Shown here piece after piece: positions 15,624-25,089 of a stretch of 28,844 bases of DNA; the stretch's first letter is position 1; every line of letters starts with the position of its first letter. The DNA lies in assembly GCA_004557545.1 (NCBI GenBank), contig SFGV01000021.1, positions 1-28,844 of the forward strand, written 5' to 3'. A program made the translations under genes and the position numbers. The stretch comes from Succinatimonas hippei (lineage in GTDB: Bacteria; Pseudomonadota; Gammaproteobacteria; Enterobacterales; Succinivibrionaceae). The notes below the pieces were generated by a model. That model had not been told where the DNA came from and did not search any database. It saw only the letters and a program-made list of their open reading frames with translations.

Positions 15624-17033
15624 ATGGAATTTAGCGATGTTAGCAAGCTCATGAATGACAACAAGGTCTTGTTTGCGGACCTCAGATTCACCGATACCCG
15701 CGGCAAGGAGCAGCACATTTCACTGCCTGCCAGCGCCATCGATGAAAAGTTCTTCAAGCAGGGCAAGATGTTCGATGGTTCATCGATTGCTGGCTGGCGT
15801 GGCATTGACAAGTCAGACATGATCCTGATGCCGGACATCTCAACCGTTGCGATCGATCCTTTCTACGCTGATCCTACCCTGATCATCCGCTGCGACATTC
15901 TCGAGCCTCAGACCATGACCGGTTACGATCGTGATCCGCGCTCCATCGCAAAACGCGCTGAGGAATACCTCAAATCAACCGGCATCGGCGATCAGGCCTT
16001 CTTCGGACCTGAGCCTGAGTTCTTCCTCTTTGATTCAGTCCGTTTCAAGACCGAAATGAAGGGCTCAATGGTCGAGATTGACGACACTGAGGCGGCCTGG
16101 AACAGCGACACCGATTACGAAGGCGGCAACAAGGGCTATCGTCCGGCTGTCAAGGGCGGCTACTTCCCGGTTCCTCCTGTTGATTCATCACAGAACATCC
16201 GCTCGGCGATGTGCAAACTGATGGCCAAGATGGGCATGACTCTTGAGGCTCACCACCACGAGGTCGCTACCTGCGGTCAGAACGAAATCGCCACTGAGTT
16301 CCGTTCACTGACCAAGAAGGCCGATGAGGTCATGATGTACAAGTACATCGTCCAGAACGTCGCCTACCAGTATGGCAAGACCGCGACCTTCATGCCTAAG
16401 CCTATTTACGGAGACAATGGTTCAGGCATGCACTGCCACCAGTCAATCGCCAAGGGCGGCACCAACGTGTTCGCTGGCTCCCTCTACGGCGGTCTGTCAC
16501 AGGAAGCTCTGTGGTACATCGGCGGTATCATCAAGCACGCCCAGTCCATCAACGCCTTCACCAACCCGTCAACCAACTCCTACAAGAGACTGGTTCCGCA
16601 CTTTGAGGCTCCGCTGATGCTGGCTTACTCAGCCGCCAACCGTTCGGCTTCAATCCGTATTCCTTATTCCATCAGTCCTAAGGCAGCCCACATTGAGGTT
16701 CGTTTCCCTGACTGCACCGCCAACCCGTACCTTGCGTTCTCCGCGATGCTCATGGCCGGTCTCGATGGTATCAAGAACAAGATCAACCCGGGCGATCCTA
16801 TGGACAAGAACCTGTACGATCTGCCTCCTGAGGAAGCTGCCAACATCCCGCAAGTGTGCACTTCACTCGAGCAGGCTCTGAAGGCTCTTAAGGCTGATTA
16901 CGAATACCTGCTTGAGGGCGGCGTGTTCAGCGAGGACTTCATCAACTCTTACATCGACCTGAAGGTTGAGGAAGACACCAAGGTTCGTTCAACCCCGGCC
17001 CCTGCCGAGTTTGAGCTTTACTACAGCCTCTAA
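15624..17033 (+). CDS. glnA: Glutamine synthetase type I
   Basis: Forms glutamine from glutamate, ammonia and ATP as a cytoplasmic dodecamer. The 469 aa length equals E. coli GlnA. Visible motifs include the N-terminal beta-grasp with FDGSSIAGW, the metal/glutamate region NGSGMHCHQS and the ATP-site segment ANRSASIRIP. The adenylylation site is present as Tyr398 in KNLYDLPPEE (Tyr397 in E. coli numbering without Met), so control by GlnE-type adenylylation is expected. ATG follows GGAG at 15612-15615. It is preceded by a 384 bp control region and followed by gltB in the same direction. Confidence 0.97.
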   Translation: MEFSDVSKLMNDNKVLFADLRFTDTRGKEQHISLPASAIDEKFFKQGKMFDGSSIAGWRGIDKSDMILMPDISTVAIDPFYADPTLIIRCDILEPQTMTGYDRDPRSIAKRAEEYLKSTGIGDQAFFGPEPEFFLFDSVRFKTEMKGSMVEIDDTEAAWNSDTDYEGGNKGYRPAVKGGYFPVPPVDSSQNIRSAMCKLMAKMGMTLEAHHHEVATCGQNEIATEFRSLTKKADEVMMYKYIVQNVAYQYGKTATFMPKPIYGDNGSGMHCHQSIAKGGTNVFAGSLYGGLSQEALWYIGGIIKHAQSINAFTNPSTNSYKRLVPHFEAPLMLAYSAANRSASIRIPYSISPKAAHIEVRFPDCTANPYLAFSAMLMAGLDGIKNKINPGDPMDKNLYDLPPEEAANIPQVCTSLEQALKALKADYEYLLEGGVFSEDFINSYIDLKVEEDTKVRSTPAPAEFELYYSL

Positions 17034-17075
17034 AGACTGTATGTTAATTTAGTTAAAATACAATAAGTTAAAAGT

Positions 17076-17125
17076 CAAAGGTCCCTGTAAGGGACCTTTG
17101 TGTCCCTGGCGTATAAGAGACACAA
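17076..17125 (+). terminator. Tandem hairpins between glnA and gltB (partial terminator or processing site)
   Basis: CAAAGGTCCCT (17076-17086) pairs with AGGGACCTTTG (17090-17100) in an 11 bp stem with a 3-base loop. A second stem, TTGTGTC (17098-17104) with GACACAA (17119-17125), shares three bases with it, so the two may be mutually exclusive at their edge. Neither is followed by a T run, so full termination is unlikely. They may protect the glnA mRNA end or reduce readthrough into gltB, which starts at 17147. Confidence 0.5.
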
Positions 17126-17146
17126 CAACAGGTAAGCATAAAACAT

Positions 17147-20100
17147 ATGGCATCCAAAGGGCTTTACAACAGCGCATACGAGCATGACGCTTGCGGTGTC
17201 GGCTTTATCGCGCATATCAAAGGGGAACGCAGCCACAGTCTTGTGGTTCAGGCCCTCGAAGTACTGAAGAACCTGACCCACCGCGGCGCGGTCGGAGCCG
17301 ATCCGTTGCAGGGTGACGGAGCGGGTATTCTCATTCAGATCCCTGACAAACTTCTGCGCGATGACATGGCCTCTCAGGGCGTTACCCTGCCGCCGTCCGG
17401 CGAATACGGCGTTGGAATGGTCTTTCTTCCCCGCGAGGAGGCGTCAAGACACGCCTGCCAGGAGGAGATTGAGCGCGCGATCCTGGCCGAAGGCCAGATA
17501 ATCTTAGGCTGGCGTGACGTTCCTGTAGACGAAAGCATTCCAATGTCACCTGTGGTGCGCGAAAAGGAGCCTGTAATCAGGCAGATCTTCATCGGACACA
17601 GCCCTGACGTTCTGGTGACCGACGCTCTTGAGCGCAAGCTCTACATCATAAGAAAACGCAGCTCTATAGCTATTGCCAACCTGCACTTAAAGCACTGCAA
17701 GGAATTCTACATCCCATCGCTTTCAGCCCGTACCATCGTGTACAAGGGCCAGCTGCTTGCCCGCCAGATCGGTGAGTACTACAAGGATCTGCAGGACGCG
17801 CGCTGCGTATCGGCCATAGCGCTCATCCACCAGCGTTTCTCCACCAATACCTTCCCTCAGTGGTCGCTGGCTCATCCTTTCCGCATGATCGCCCACAACG
17901 GCGAGATCAACACCCTGCGCGGCAACTTTAACTGGATCCGCGCCCGTGAAAAGCACATCAGCTCCCCGGTATTCGGTGACGATCTGCAGAAGCTCTGGCC
18001 GCTTATCTTCCAGGGACAGTCTGACTCAGCGTCTTTTGACAATGTCTTTGAGCTTCTGACCATGTCAGGCTACTCACTGGCTCAGGCCGCGATGATGATG
18101 ATTCCGTCTGCCTGGGAGAAAGACCGCCTGATGGATCCGAAGCTGCGCGCGTTCTACGAGTATTACGCGGCGATGATGGAGCCCTGGGACGGACCCGCGG
18201 CGGTTGCGTTTACCGACGGACGTCAGGTCGGAGCTACTCTTGACCGCAACGGACTTCGTCCGGCGCGCTATCTCATCACCCGCGACAATCTGGTGATCAT
18301 GGCCTCCGAGGCCGGCGTGCTTAATGTTGATGAGAAGAAGGTACTCAAGCACTGGCGTCTTGAGCCTGGCAGAATGCTCCTGATCGATACCGAGCAGGGC
18401 CGTATCATCAACGATTCTGAAATTAAGAATACTCTGGCTACCGCCAGACCATATCCTGAGTGGATAGACAAGGTAAGGATCAGACTCTCTGACATAACTC
18501 AGAGCCCCGAGCGCCAGCCTCTTAACCTTCCGCTCAAGACTCTCATGGGCGTATTCGGTTATACCCGTGAGGACGTTGAGCGTCTGATGAGACCCAAGGC
18601 GGAGAATGGCAAGGAGCCAGTGCTCTCAATGGGCAATGACGCCCCTCTTGCCGTGCTCTCCAAAAAGCCGCGCCTTCTGTACGATTATTTCAGACAGCTG
18701 TTCGCGCAGGTCACCAACCCGCCTATTGACCCTATACGCGAGGCCATGGTCACCTCTCTGGTATCCTTCATCGGACCGCGTCCGGATCTTTTGAACATCA
18801 TGGACAACAATCCGCCGGTGCGTCTTGAGGTAAGCCAGCCGATCCTCTCTGATTCCGATATGGAGAAGATCCGCAACATCGATGTGTTCACCGGCTCAAA
18901 GTTCCGCTCTCAGGAGCTTGATATCACCTACCCCATCTCCTGGGGCAAGGACGGTATTGAGGCAAGGCTCGCGTCCATCATGGCCGCGGCTGTCGACGCC
19001 GTAAACTCCGGCAAGAACATCCTCATCATCACCGACCGCAAGGTAAGCGAGAAACGTCTGGCGATTCCGGCGCTGCTTGCCACCTCCGCCGTTCACCAGT
19101 GCCTGGTTGAGCACGGACTGAGAACCAGCACCGGACTTGTGGTTGAGACCGGTTCTGCCCGCACGGTGCACCAGTTCGCCCTCTTAGGCGGTTACGGCGC
19201 CGAGGCGATTAACCCGTACGCAGCCTTTGCCGTGGTCAAATCGCTTGCGACCAACCAGATGCAGGAGAAGGAATACATCCAGAACTATGTCCATGCCATA
19301 GACGCGGGTCTTTACAAGACCATGTCCAAGATGGGCATTTCCACCTACATGTCATACACCGGCGCGCAGATCTTTGAGGCGATCGGACTGTCGCAGGAGT
19401 TTGTGGATCAGTACTTTAAAAACACCTCAACTCAGGTTGGCGGCATAGGGCTGTTTGACATCGCCGAAGAGGCCGTCAAGATCCATAAAGAAGCCTTTGA
19501 GCGTCTCTACCAGAGCGATCACAGCCTTCAGTCAGGCGGTGATCTCAACTGGCGCTACGGGGCTGAGGAGCATATGTGGACTCCTGAGGCCGTAGTCGAC
19601 CTCCAGCGCGCGGTGCGCATGAACGACTATGACACCTACAAGAGATACGCGAGGATCATCAACGATCAGTCAAAGCGTCTGATGACCTTGCGCGGCATGT
19701 TCAAATTCAAGAACACCACTCCGGTACCGCTTGACGAGGTTGAAAGCGAGGAGAGCCTGATAAAGCGCTTTGCTACCTCGGCCATGTCCATGGGGGCCAT
19801 CTCAACTGAAGCCCATACCGCGCTTGCCATCGCGATGAACCGCATGGGCGCCATGTCCAACTCAGGCGAAGGCGGCGAGGATCCGCAGCGCGATCAGGTG
19901 ATTACCCACGACACTACCTTAAAGGCGGTTTTGGGTGACGCCGTTGTGATTGACCTTCCGCTCAGGAAAGGTGACTCCCTGCGCTCGAAGGTTCGTCAGG
20001 TAGCCTCAGGACGCTTTGGCGTCACCGCAGACTACCTCGCGCACTGCGACATGATCCAGATCAAGATGGCTCAGGGCGCTAAGCCCGGTGAGGGCGGCCA

Positions 20101-21733
20101 GCTCCCGGGGCATAAGGTTTCAGCCTATATCGGCAAGCTGCGTCACAGTCTGCCGGGCATCGGACTTATCTCCCCTCCTCCTCACCATGATATTTACTCA
20201 ATTGAGGATCTGGCTCAGCTGATCTTTGACCTGAAACTCGCCAACCCCAAAGCCGACATCTCGGTCAAACTGGTATCAGAGGTCGGTATAGGGACCGTTG
20301 CCGCGGGCGTTGCCAAGTGCAAGGCCGATCATATAGTGATCTCAGGCCATGACGGCGGCACCGGCGCCGCTCCTGCCTCCTCGATGAAATACGCTGGATC
20401 TGCCTGGGAGAGCGGACTTGCCGACGTGCAGCAGACTCTGGTGATGAACCATCTGCGCTCACGCGTAAGACTGCAGGTTGACGGTCAGATCAAGACCGGG
20501 CGCGATGTGGTGATAGGCGGACTTCTGGGAGCCGATGAATTCGGCTTCGGTACCGCCCCGCTCGTGTGCCTGGGCTGCGTCATGATGAGAAAGTGTCAGA
20601 AGAACACCTGCCCTGCCGGCATCGCTACCCAGGATCCTGAGCTGCGCGCCCAGTTCGTGGGCAAACCCGAGCAGGTGATGAACTACTTCCACTTCGTCGC
20701 CCGCGAAACCCGCGAGCTCATGGCCTCCCTGGGCTTTAGAAAGTTTGATGATCTCATCGGACGCTGCGATCTGCTTGAGAAGGCTGACGAGCCGCAGTTT
20801 GAGAAGGCCAACAAGCTTTCGTTCACCAGGATCTTCTTCCGCGATCCCGCCTACAAAGATGAGTGCGCTCATCAGGAGATCAAGCAGGATCACGAGCTTG
20901 AGAAATCACTCGACAACCAGTTCATCGATCGCGTGAAGAACGCGGTAGAGAAGGGAGCTCCAGTGGTTATAGACAGCCCGGTCAAGAACACCAACCGTAC
21001 CGTTGGCACACTGGTTTCAGGCTGGATCGCCGCGCGCTCGGAGAAGCTGCCTGATGACTTTATAACCATAAACCTGGGCGGCACCGCCGGTCAGAGTCTT
21101 GGCGCCTTCCTTGAGAAGGGAGTGAGCATTCACCTTACAGGTGAGGCCAACGACTATGTGGGCAAGGGACTCTCAGGCGGCATCATTTCGGTAAGACCTT
21201 ACCTTGAGTTTGACGGCGACAGACGCGAGAACATCATCGCCGGCAATACCTGCCTGTACGGCGCGACCTCAGGCGAGGCTTATCTCTCAGGCGTCACCGG
21301 CGAGCGCTTTGCCGTGAGAAACTCCGGCGCTTTCGCGGTATGCGAGGGTGTGGGTGACCACGGCTGTGAGTACATGACAGGCGGCACGGTGCTGGTTCTT
21401 GGCAGAACCGGACGCAACTTCGGCGCCGGAATGTCAGGCGGTATCGCCTATGTCTATGACGAGGACGGAACCTTCAGAGAGCGCATCGCCTCAGGCGAGT
21501 TTATGATCTCCAACGTGGTGCTTGAGAAAGACGCGGATCCGCTGGTACCTCTGCACCTTGGTATGAGTGACGAGGTCATCATAAGAAAGCTCCTCAAGAA
21601 GCACGAGGCGCTGACCGGCAGTCCGGTGGCCGCGGCCATACTCAAGAACTTCCGCAAGGAACTTTCCAAGTTTGTGAAGGTGTTCCCTGCCGAGTACTAC
21701 GGAGCCCTCAAGAAAATGCAGGAGAGCAAGTAA
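17147..21733 (+). CDS. gltB: Glutamate synthase (NADPH) large subunit
   Basis: The GOGAT large subunit takes the amide of glutamine to 2-oxoglutarate, yielding two glutamates. Domains in order: class II glutamine amidotransferase, whose nucleophile Cys16 would be exposed by removal of a 15-residue propeptide (DACGVGF); a central domain; the FMN/synthase domain with the [3Fe-4S] cysteines 1144, 1150 and 1155 (CVMMRKCQKNTCPAG); and a C-terminal GxGxG beta-helix domain. At 1528 aa it is slightly longer than the E. coli protein. ATG lies about 10 nt after AGGTAAG. The gltD start follows its stop after one base, consistent with a fixed subunit ratio. No strong separate promoter is seen, so readthrough from glnA is possible. 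Confidence 0.96.
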   Translation: MASKGLYNSAYEHDACGVGFIAHIKGERSHSLVVQALEVLKNLTHRGAVGADPLQGDGAGILIQIPDKLLRDDMASQGVTLPPSGEYGVGMVFLPREEASRHACQEEIERAILAEGQIILGWRDVPVDESIPMSPVVREKEPVIRQIFIGHSPDVLVTDALERKLYIIRKRSSIAIANLHLKHCKEFYIPSLSARTIVYKGQLLARQIGEYYKDLQDARCVSAIALIHQRFSTNTFPQWSLAHPFRMIAHNGEINTLRGNFNWIRAREKHISSPVFGDDLQKLWPLIFQGQSDSASFDNVFELLTMSGYSLAQAAMMMIPSAWEKDRLMDPKLRAFYEYYAAMMEPWDGPAAVAFTDGRQVGATLDRNGLRPARYLITRDNLVIMASEAGVLNVDEKKVLKHWRLEPGRMLLIDTEQGRIINDSEIKNTLATARPYPEWIDKVRIRLSDITQSPERQPLNLPLKTLMGVFGYTREDVERLMRPKAENGKEPVLSMGNDAPLAVLSKKPRLLYDYFRQLFAQVTNPPIDPIREAMVTSLVSFIGPRPDLLNIMDNNPPVRLEVSQPILSDSDMEKIRNIDVFTGSKFRSQELDITYPISWGKDGIEARLASIMAAAVDAVNSGKNILIITDRKVSEKRLAIPALLATSAVHQCLVEHGLRTSTGLVVETGSARTVHQFALLGGYGAEAINPYAAFAVVKSLATNQMQEKEYIQNYVHAIDAGLYKTMSKMGISTYMSYTGAQIFEAIGLSQEFVDQYFKNTSTQVGGIGLFDIAEEAVKIHKEAFERLYQSDHSLQSGGDLNWRYGAEEHMWTPEAVVDLQRAVRMNDYDTYKRYARIINDQSKRLMTLRGMFKFKNTTPVPLDEVESEESLIKRFATSAMSMGAISTEAHTALAIAMNRMGAMSNSGEGGEDPQRDQVITHDTTLKAVLGDAVVIDLPLRKGDSLRSKVRQVASGRFGVTADYLAHCDMIQIKMAQGAKPGEGGQLPGHKVSAYIGKLRHSLPGIGLISPPPHHDIYSIEDLAQLIFDLKLANPKADISVKLVSEVGIGTVAAGVAKCKADHIVISGHDGGTGAAPASSMKYAGSAWESGLADVQQTLVMNHLRSRVRLQVDGQIKTGRDVVIGGLLGADEFGFGTAPLVCLGCVMMRKCQKNTCPAGIATQDPELRAQFVGKPEQVMNYFHFVARETRELMASLGFRKFDDLIGRCDLLEKADEPQFEKANKLSFTRIFFRDPAYKDECAHQEIKQDHELEKSLDNQFIDRVKNAVEKGAPVVIDSPVKNTNRTVGTLVSGWIAARSEKLPDDFITINLGGTAGQSLGAFLEKGVSIHLTGEANDYVGKGLSGGIISVRPYLEFDGDRRENIIAGNTCLYGATSGEAYLSGVTGERFAVRNSGAFAVCEGVGDHGCEYMTGGTVLVLGRTGRNFGAGMSGGIAYVYDEDGTFRERIASGEFMISNVVLEKDADPLVPLHLGMSDEVIIRKLLKKHEALTGSPVAAAILKNFRKELSKFVKVFPAEYYGALKKMQESK

Positions 21734-21734
21734 G

Positions 21735-23204
21735 ATGGGATTTGAAAGAGGTTTCCTCGATTACGAGCGCATTGAGCCGGAGATGGCTCCCGTCAAGGAG
21801 CGTATCAAGAACTTCAAAGAGTACTTCAAGACGCTCAGCGATGATGAGGTGAAAATTCAGGCCGGAAGATGCATGGACTGCGGCACTCCTTACTGCATGT
21901 ACGAGTGTCCTCTGCACAACACCATTCCGGACGTCAATGACTTTGCCTGCAAGGGTCAGTTCCAGAAGGCGCTCAACGTGCTCTCAAGCACCAATCCTTT
22001 CCCTGATTTCACAGGCAGGCTCTGCCCTGCCCTGTGCGAGGAAGGCTGCACTCTGGGGCTTCACCGCAAGAGCGTTGGAATAAAGAGCATCGAGCGCAAG
22101 ATCTGTGAGTACGCCTTTGATCACGGAATGGTTCACGCCGAGCTCACGCTCCACCGCACCTTCAAGAAAATCGCCATCGTCGGCTCAGGCCCGGCGGCGC
22201 TTGCCTGCGCTCAGGGTCTGGCCCGCCGCGGACATAACGTCACCGTGTTTGAGAAAAACGACAAGATTGGCGGGCTTTTGCGTTACGGCATCCCCGACTT
22301 CAAGCTGCCCAAGGAGATCCTTGACCGACGCCTTAGCGTGCTTGAGGGCGAGGGCATAGCCTTTAAGACCGGGGTGCGCGTAGGCAAAGCTGATCCAGAC
22401 GAGAAGGGCGTGTTCTGCAACGCCCAGAGCGAGATCTCAGGCTCCGAGCTGCTCTCGAGCTTTGACAGCGTCGTGCTCTGCCCGGGCTCTGAGGTACCGC
22501 GCGATCTTAAGATCAAGGGTCGCGAGCTTAAGGGAGTTTATTTTGCCCTTGAGTTCCTGATAGCCCAGAACCTTGAGATCCAGGGCCGCGGGGTTAACCC
22601 CATCGATGTAAGCGGCAAAAAGGTCGTGGTCATCGGCGGCGGCGAAACCGCGTCCGACTGCATAGGCACCGCCATACGCAAGGGAGCAAGTCAGGTAACC
22701 CAGCTTGATTACCATGACGAGCTGCCAGAGAGTGTCGATATCATGACCTCATGGCCTGACTGGAAGCACATCAAGCGCACCTCCCCTTCCCAGGAGGAGG
22801 GCTGCGTCAGACTGTTCTCCACCAACACGACCTCATTTACCGGAAAGGACGGCACTCTCACCGGGATCACCACACAGAAGGTCAAGTGGTCGCCGGGGCA
22901 CCGTTTTGAGGGTATTGCCGGCACCGAGGGCGCGCTTGACGCAGACATCGCGCTTATCGCCATGGGTTACTCCCATCCAAGTCCCGCTCTTGCAAGAGAG
23001 TTCTCGCTTGATACTGACGCGCGCGGTAACATCAAGGCGACCTATGAGGGCGACAACGCCTTCCGTACCAGCAACCCCAAGGTCTTTGTCGCAGGTGACG
23101 GACGCCGCGGACAGTCGCTGGTAGTGTGGGCCATCGCCGAAGGCGTACGATGCGCCGAGGCGGTTGACCGCGCGCTTATGAGCGTAAGCCACCAGCAGAA
23201 CTGA
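21735..23204 (+). CDS. gltD: Glutamate synthase (NADPH) small subunit
   Basis: Supplies electrons from NADPH through FAD and iron-sulfur clusters to GltB. N-terminal cluster cysteines are C46, C49, C54 and C58 (GRCMDCGTPYCMYECP) and C97, C101 and C105. The FAD site is IVGSGPAALACAQGL near residues 148-163, and the NADPH site is VIGGGETASDC near 299-309. The 489 aa length compares with 472 in E. coli. ATG follows the gltB stop after one base, with AGGAGAG inside the gltB end. An intrinsic terminator follows. Confidence 0.96.
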   Translation: MGFERGFLDYERIEPEMAPVKERIKNFKEYFKTLSDDEVKIQAGRCMDCGTPYCMYECPLHNTIPDVNDFACKGQFQKALNVLSSTNPFPDFTGRLCPALCEEGCTLGLHRKSVGIKSIERKICEYAFDHGMVHAELTLHRTFKKIAIVGSGPAALACAQGLARRGHNVTVFEKNDKIGGLLRYGIPDFKLPKEILDRRLSVLEGEGIAFKTGVRVGKADPDEKGVFCNAQSEISGSELLSSFDSVVLCPGSEVPRDLKIKGRELKGVYFALEFLIAQNLEIQGRGVNPIDVSGKKVVVIGGGETASDCIGTAIRKGASQVTQLDYHDELPESVDIMTSWPDWKHIKRTSPSQEEGCVRLFSTNTTSFTGKDGTLTGITTQKVKWSPGHRFEGIAGTEGALDADIALIAMGYSHPSPALAREFSLDTDARGNIKATYEGDNAFRTSNPKVFVAGDGRRGQSLVVWAIAEGVRCAEAVDRALMSVSHQQN

Positions 23205-23220
23205 TTTTTTATGTCCGGCA

Positions 23221-23256
23221 AAAGCCCCTCTGAGTATGCTCAGATGGGCTTTTTTA
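23221..23256 (+). terminator. gltBD intrinsic terminator
   Basis: AAAAGCCC (23221-23228) and TCTGAG (23230-23235) pair with CTCAGA and GGGCTTTT, with one mismatched base between the two stem parts and a TATG loop. It ends in a run of six T. It begins 17 nt after the gltD stop. Confidence 0.9.
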
Positions 23257-23416
23257 TCCCTCGCGATTTTATTTTGAAATTTCTTTAAATCAGTTGATTG
23301 AGGTTCTCTGAAAACAAATAGTGCAGGCCGTTTTCTGATTATCCTTCTGTGATTTCAGAACAAAACCGGGACTTTTTTCATTTTTGTATCGAATTAGTGC
23401 AAATTGTTCTTTTTTC

Positions 23417-23445
23417 TTGCGCGCTTCCAAGCTCAAATGTACATT
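23417..23445 (+). promoter_or_regulatory. Candidate gdhA promoter
   Basis: TTGCGC (23417-23422) and TACATT (23440-23445) are 17 nt apart, each matching four of six consensus bases. This would give a leader of about 165 nt. The rest of the 412 bp spacer between gltD and gdhA is A/T rich. It contains three short GTGCA motifs (near 23321, 23397 and 23456) that might be nitrogen-control half-sites, but no full NtrC-like dyad. Confidence 0.3.
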
Positions 23446-23557
23446 AACTCCATGCGGTGCAATCCGTACCAATCTTAAGCACAGCTCTTCAAATTTGTAC
23501 CTAAACGGCGCGTTTTGTGCTGTAAACGCTCATTTTTGAGTTTCTTAAAGACGGCGC

Positions 23558-23575
23558 GGGTTATACCGGTAACCC
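23558..23575 (+). promoter_or_regulatory. Inverted repeat in the gdhA leader
   Basis: GGGTTA (23558-23563) and TAACCC (23570-23575) form a perfect 6-bp dyad with a 6-base centre containing ACCGG, ending 26 nt before the GGAGG ribosome site. It could be an operator or a small leader hairpin. No regulator can be named. Confidence 0.35.
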
Positions 23576-23616
23576 ACTAAACCAAAACATCTGTGATCCG
23601 TGGAGGATTAGTTCAT

Positions 23617-24969
23617 ATGTCATATTCTGAGAAGGTTCTTTCAGCCCTCAAGACCCGTTATTCCTATCAGCCCGAGTTTCTTCAGGCTGCCGAGGAGATC
23701 TTAAAAACCCTGCAGCCGGCGCTGGACAAAAACCCGGTTTACGAAAAGAACAAGATCCTGGAGCGCATCACCGAGCCTGAAAGAGCAATCTCCTTCCGCG
23801 TTGAGTGGGTTGATGACAAGGGACAGATCCAGGTAAATCACGGCTACCGCGTTCAGTTCAACTCAGCCATCGGACCTTACAAGGGCGGTATCCGTTTCCA
23901 CCCTTCAGTAAACGAGGGCATCTTAAAGTTCTTAGGTCTTGAGCAGATCTTCAAGAACAGCCTCACCGGCACCCCGATTGGCGGCGCCAAGGGCGGCGCT
24001 GATTTTGACCCCAAGGGCAAATCAGATCTTGAGGTTATGCGTTTCTGTCAGGCCTTCATGATCCAGCTGTACCGCTATATCGGCGCTACCATCGACGTAC
24101 CTGCAGGTGATATCGGAGTAGGCGGACGCGAGATCGGCTACATGTACGGTGCCTACAAGCGCATCACCACCCGTTACGAGGGCATCCTCACCGGCAAGGG
24201 ACTGACCTACGGCGGATCACTGGCCCGTACCGAGGCTACCGGCTATGGCACCGTTTACTTCACCGACGCGATGCTCAAGGATCGCGGCGACAGCCTCAAG
24301 GGCAAGAAGTGCGCGGTTTCAGGCGCCGGCAACGTCGCCATTTACTGCTGCGAGAAGCTTTATCAGATGGGCGCCACTCCTGTCACCGTCTCTGACTCCC
24401 GCGGGTTCATCTACGATCCTAACGGCATCAAGGTTGATGTCTTAAAGCAGGTTAAGGAGCAGGAGCGCGCCTCACTGGCCCGCTACGCCGAGCTCGTATC
24501 AACCGCCAAGTTCACTCCGGTTGCCGAGTACCCTGAGGGCAGACACCCGGTATGGGACGTTCCGGTTGACGCCGCCTTCCCTTGCGCTACCCAGAACGAG
24601 CTTAACGAGGAGGACGCCAAGTCCCTGCTCAAGAACGGCTGCAAATGCGTCGCCGAAGGCGCCAACATGCCTTCAACCTTAGGCGCTATCAGCCAGTTCC
24701 TCAAGGCCGGCATCGCCTATGGTCCCGCCAAGGCCGCCAACGCCGGTGGTGTCGCCACCTCACAGCTTGAGATGGAGCAGAACGCCGGTATGACCAACTG
24801 GACCTTCGATGAGGTTGACGGCAAGCTTCACAAGATCATGACCAACCTCTATGACAACGCCGCCACCACCGCCCGTGAGTTCGGCTGTGAGGGCAATCTG
24901 GTCCTGGGCGCCAATATCGCCGGCTTCCGCAAGGTCGCCGACGCGATGCTCGCCCAGGGTGTCATCTAA
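23617..24969 (+). CDS. gdhA: NADP-specific glutamate dehydrogenase
   Basis: Makes glutamate directly from 2-oxoglutarate, ammonia and NADPH. I place the start at the ATG at 23617 rather than an in-frame GTG 24 nt upstream, because GGAGG at 23602-23606 lies at a good distance and the resulting 450 aa matches the 447 aa E. coli enzyme. The substrate-binding region has SSAIGPYKGG-like and GGAKGGADFDPKGKS motifs carrying the catalytic lysine, and the Rossmann coenzyme domain has SGAGNVA. The C-terminus, GANIAGFRKVADAMLAQGVI, closely follows E. coli GdhA. The gene is monocistronic between its own leader and terminator. Having both GDH and GS-GOGAT allows growth at high and low ammonia. Confidence 0.96.
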   Translation: MSYSEKVLSALKTRYSYQPEFLQAAEEILKTLQPALDKNPVYEKNKILERITEPERAISFRVEWVDDKGQIQVNHGYRVQFNSAIGPYKGGIRFHPSVNEGILKFLGLEQIFKNSLTGTPIGGAKGGADFDPKGKSDLEVMRFCQAFMIQLYRYIGATIDVPAGDIGVGGREIGYMYGAYKRITTRYEGILTGKGLTYGGSLARTEATGYGTVYFTDAMLKDRGDSLKGKKCAVSGAGNVAIYCCEKLYQMGATPVTVSDSRGFIYDPNGIKVDVLKQVKEQERASLARYAELVSTAKFTPVAEYPEGRHPVWDVPVDAAFPCATQNELNEEDAKSLLKNGCKCVAEGANMPSTLGAISQFLKAGIAYGPAKAANAGGVATSQLEMEQNAGMTNWTFDEVDGKLHKIMTNLYDNAATTAREFGCEGNLVLGANIAGFRKVADAMLAQGVI

Positions 24970-24987
24970 CCTTAAAATTTGACAAAG

Positions 24988-25023
24988 GCCCCCGTGAGTT
25001 TTTAATTCACGGGGGCTTTTTTT
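24988..25023 (+). terminator. gdhA intrinsic terminator
   Basis: GCCCCCGTGA (24988-24997) pairs with TCACGGGGGC (25007-25016) around a 9-base loop, followed by seven T. It begins 18 nt after the gdhA stop. The T run overlaps the -35 of the next promoter. Confidence 0.93.
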
Positions 25024-25050
25024 GCACATAGGACCGATTTTGCCTATCAT
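25022..25050 (+). promoter_or_regulatory. kdsA-kdsD promoter
   Basis: TTGCAC (25022-25027) and TATCAT (25045-25050) are exactly 17 nt apart, about 40 nt before the kdsA start. The -10 matches five of six consensus bases. The -35 begins in the T tract of the gdhA terminator, so the two signals are packed together. Confidence 0.55.
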
Positions 25051-25089
25051 TAGTGGATACTGCTTCCATGTTAATTCACCGGAGAATAA

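Noticed and set aside
23290..23472. 60-codon minus-strand frame upstream of gdhA
   Set aside because: Lys-rich and without a ribosome site or homology; it lies across the candidate gdhA promoter.
23593..23616. GTG start eight codons upstream for gdhA
   Set aside because: The GGAGG ribosome site lies between this GTG and the ATG at 23617, so it can only serve the ATG.
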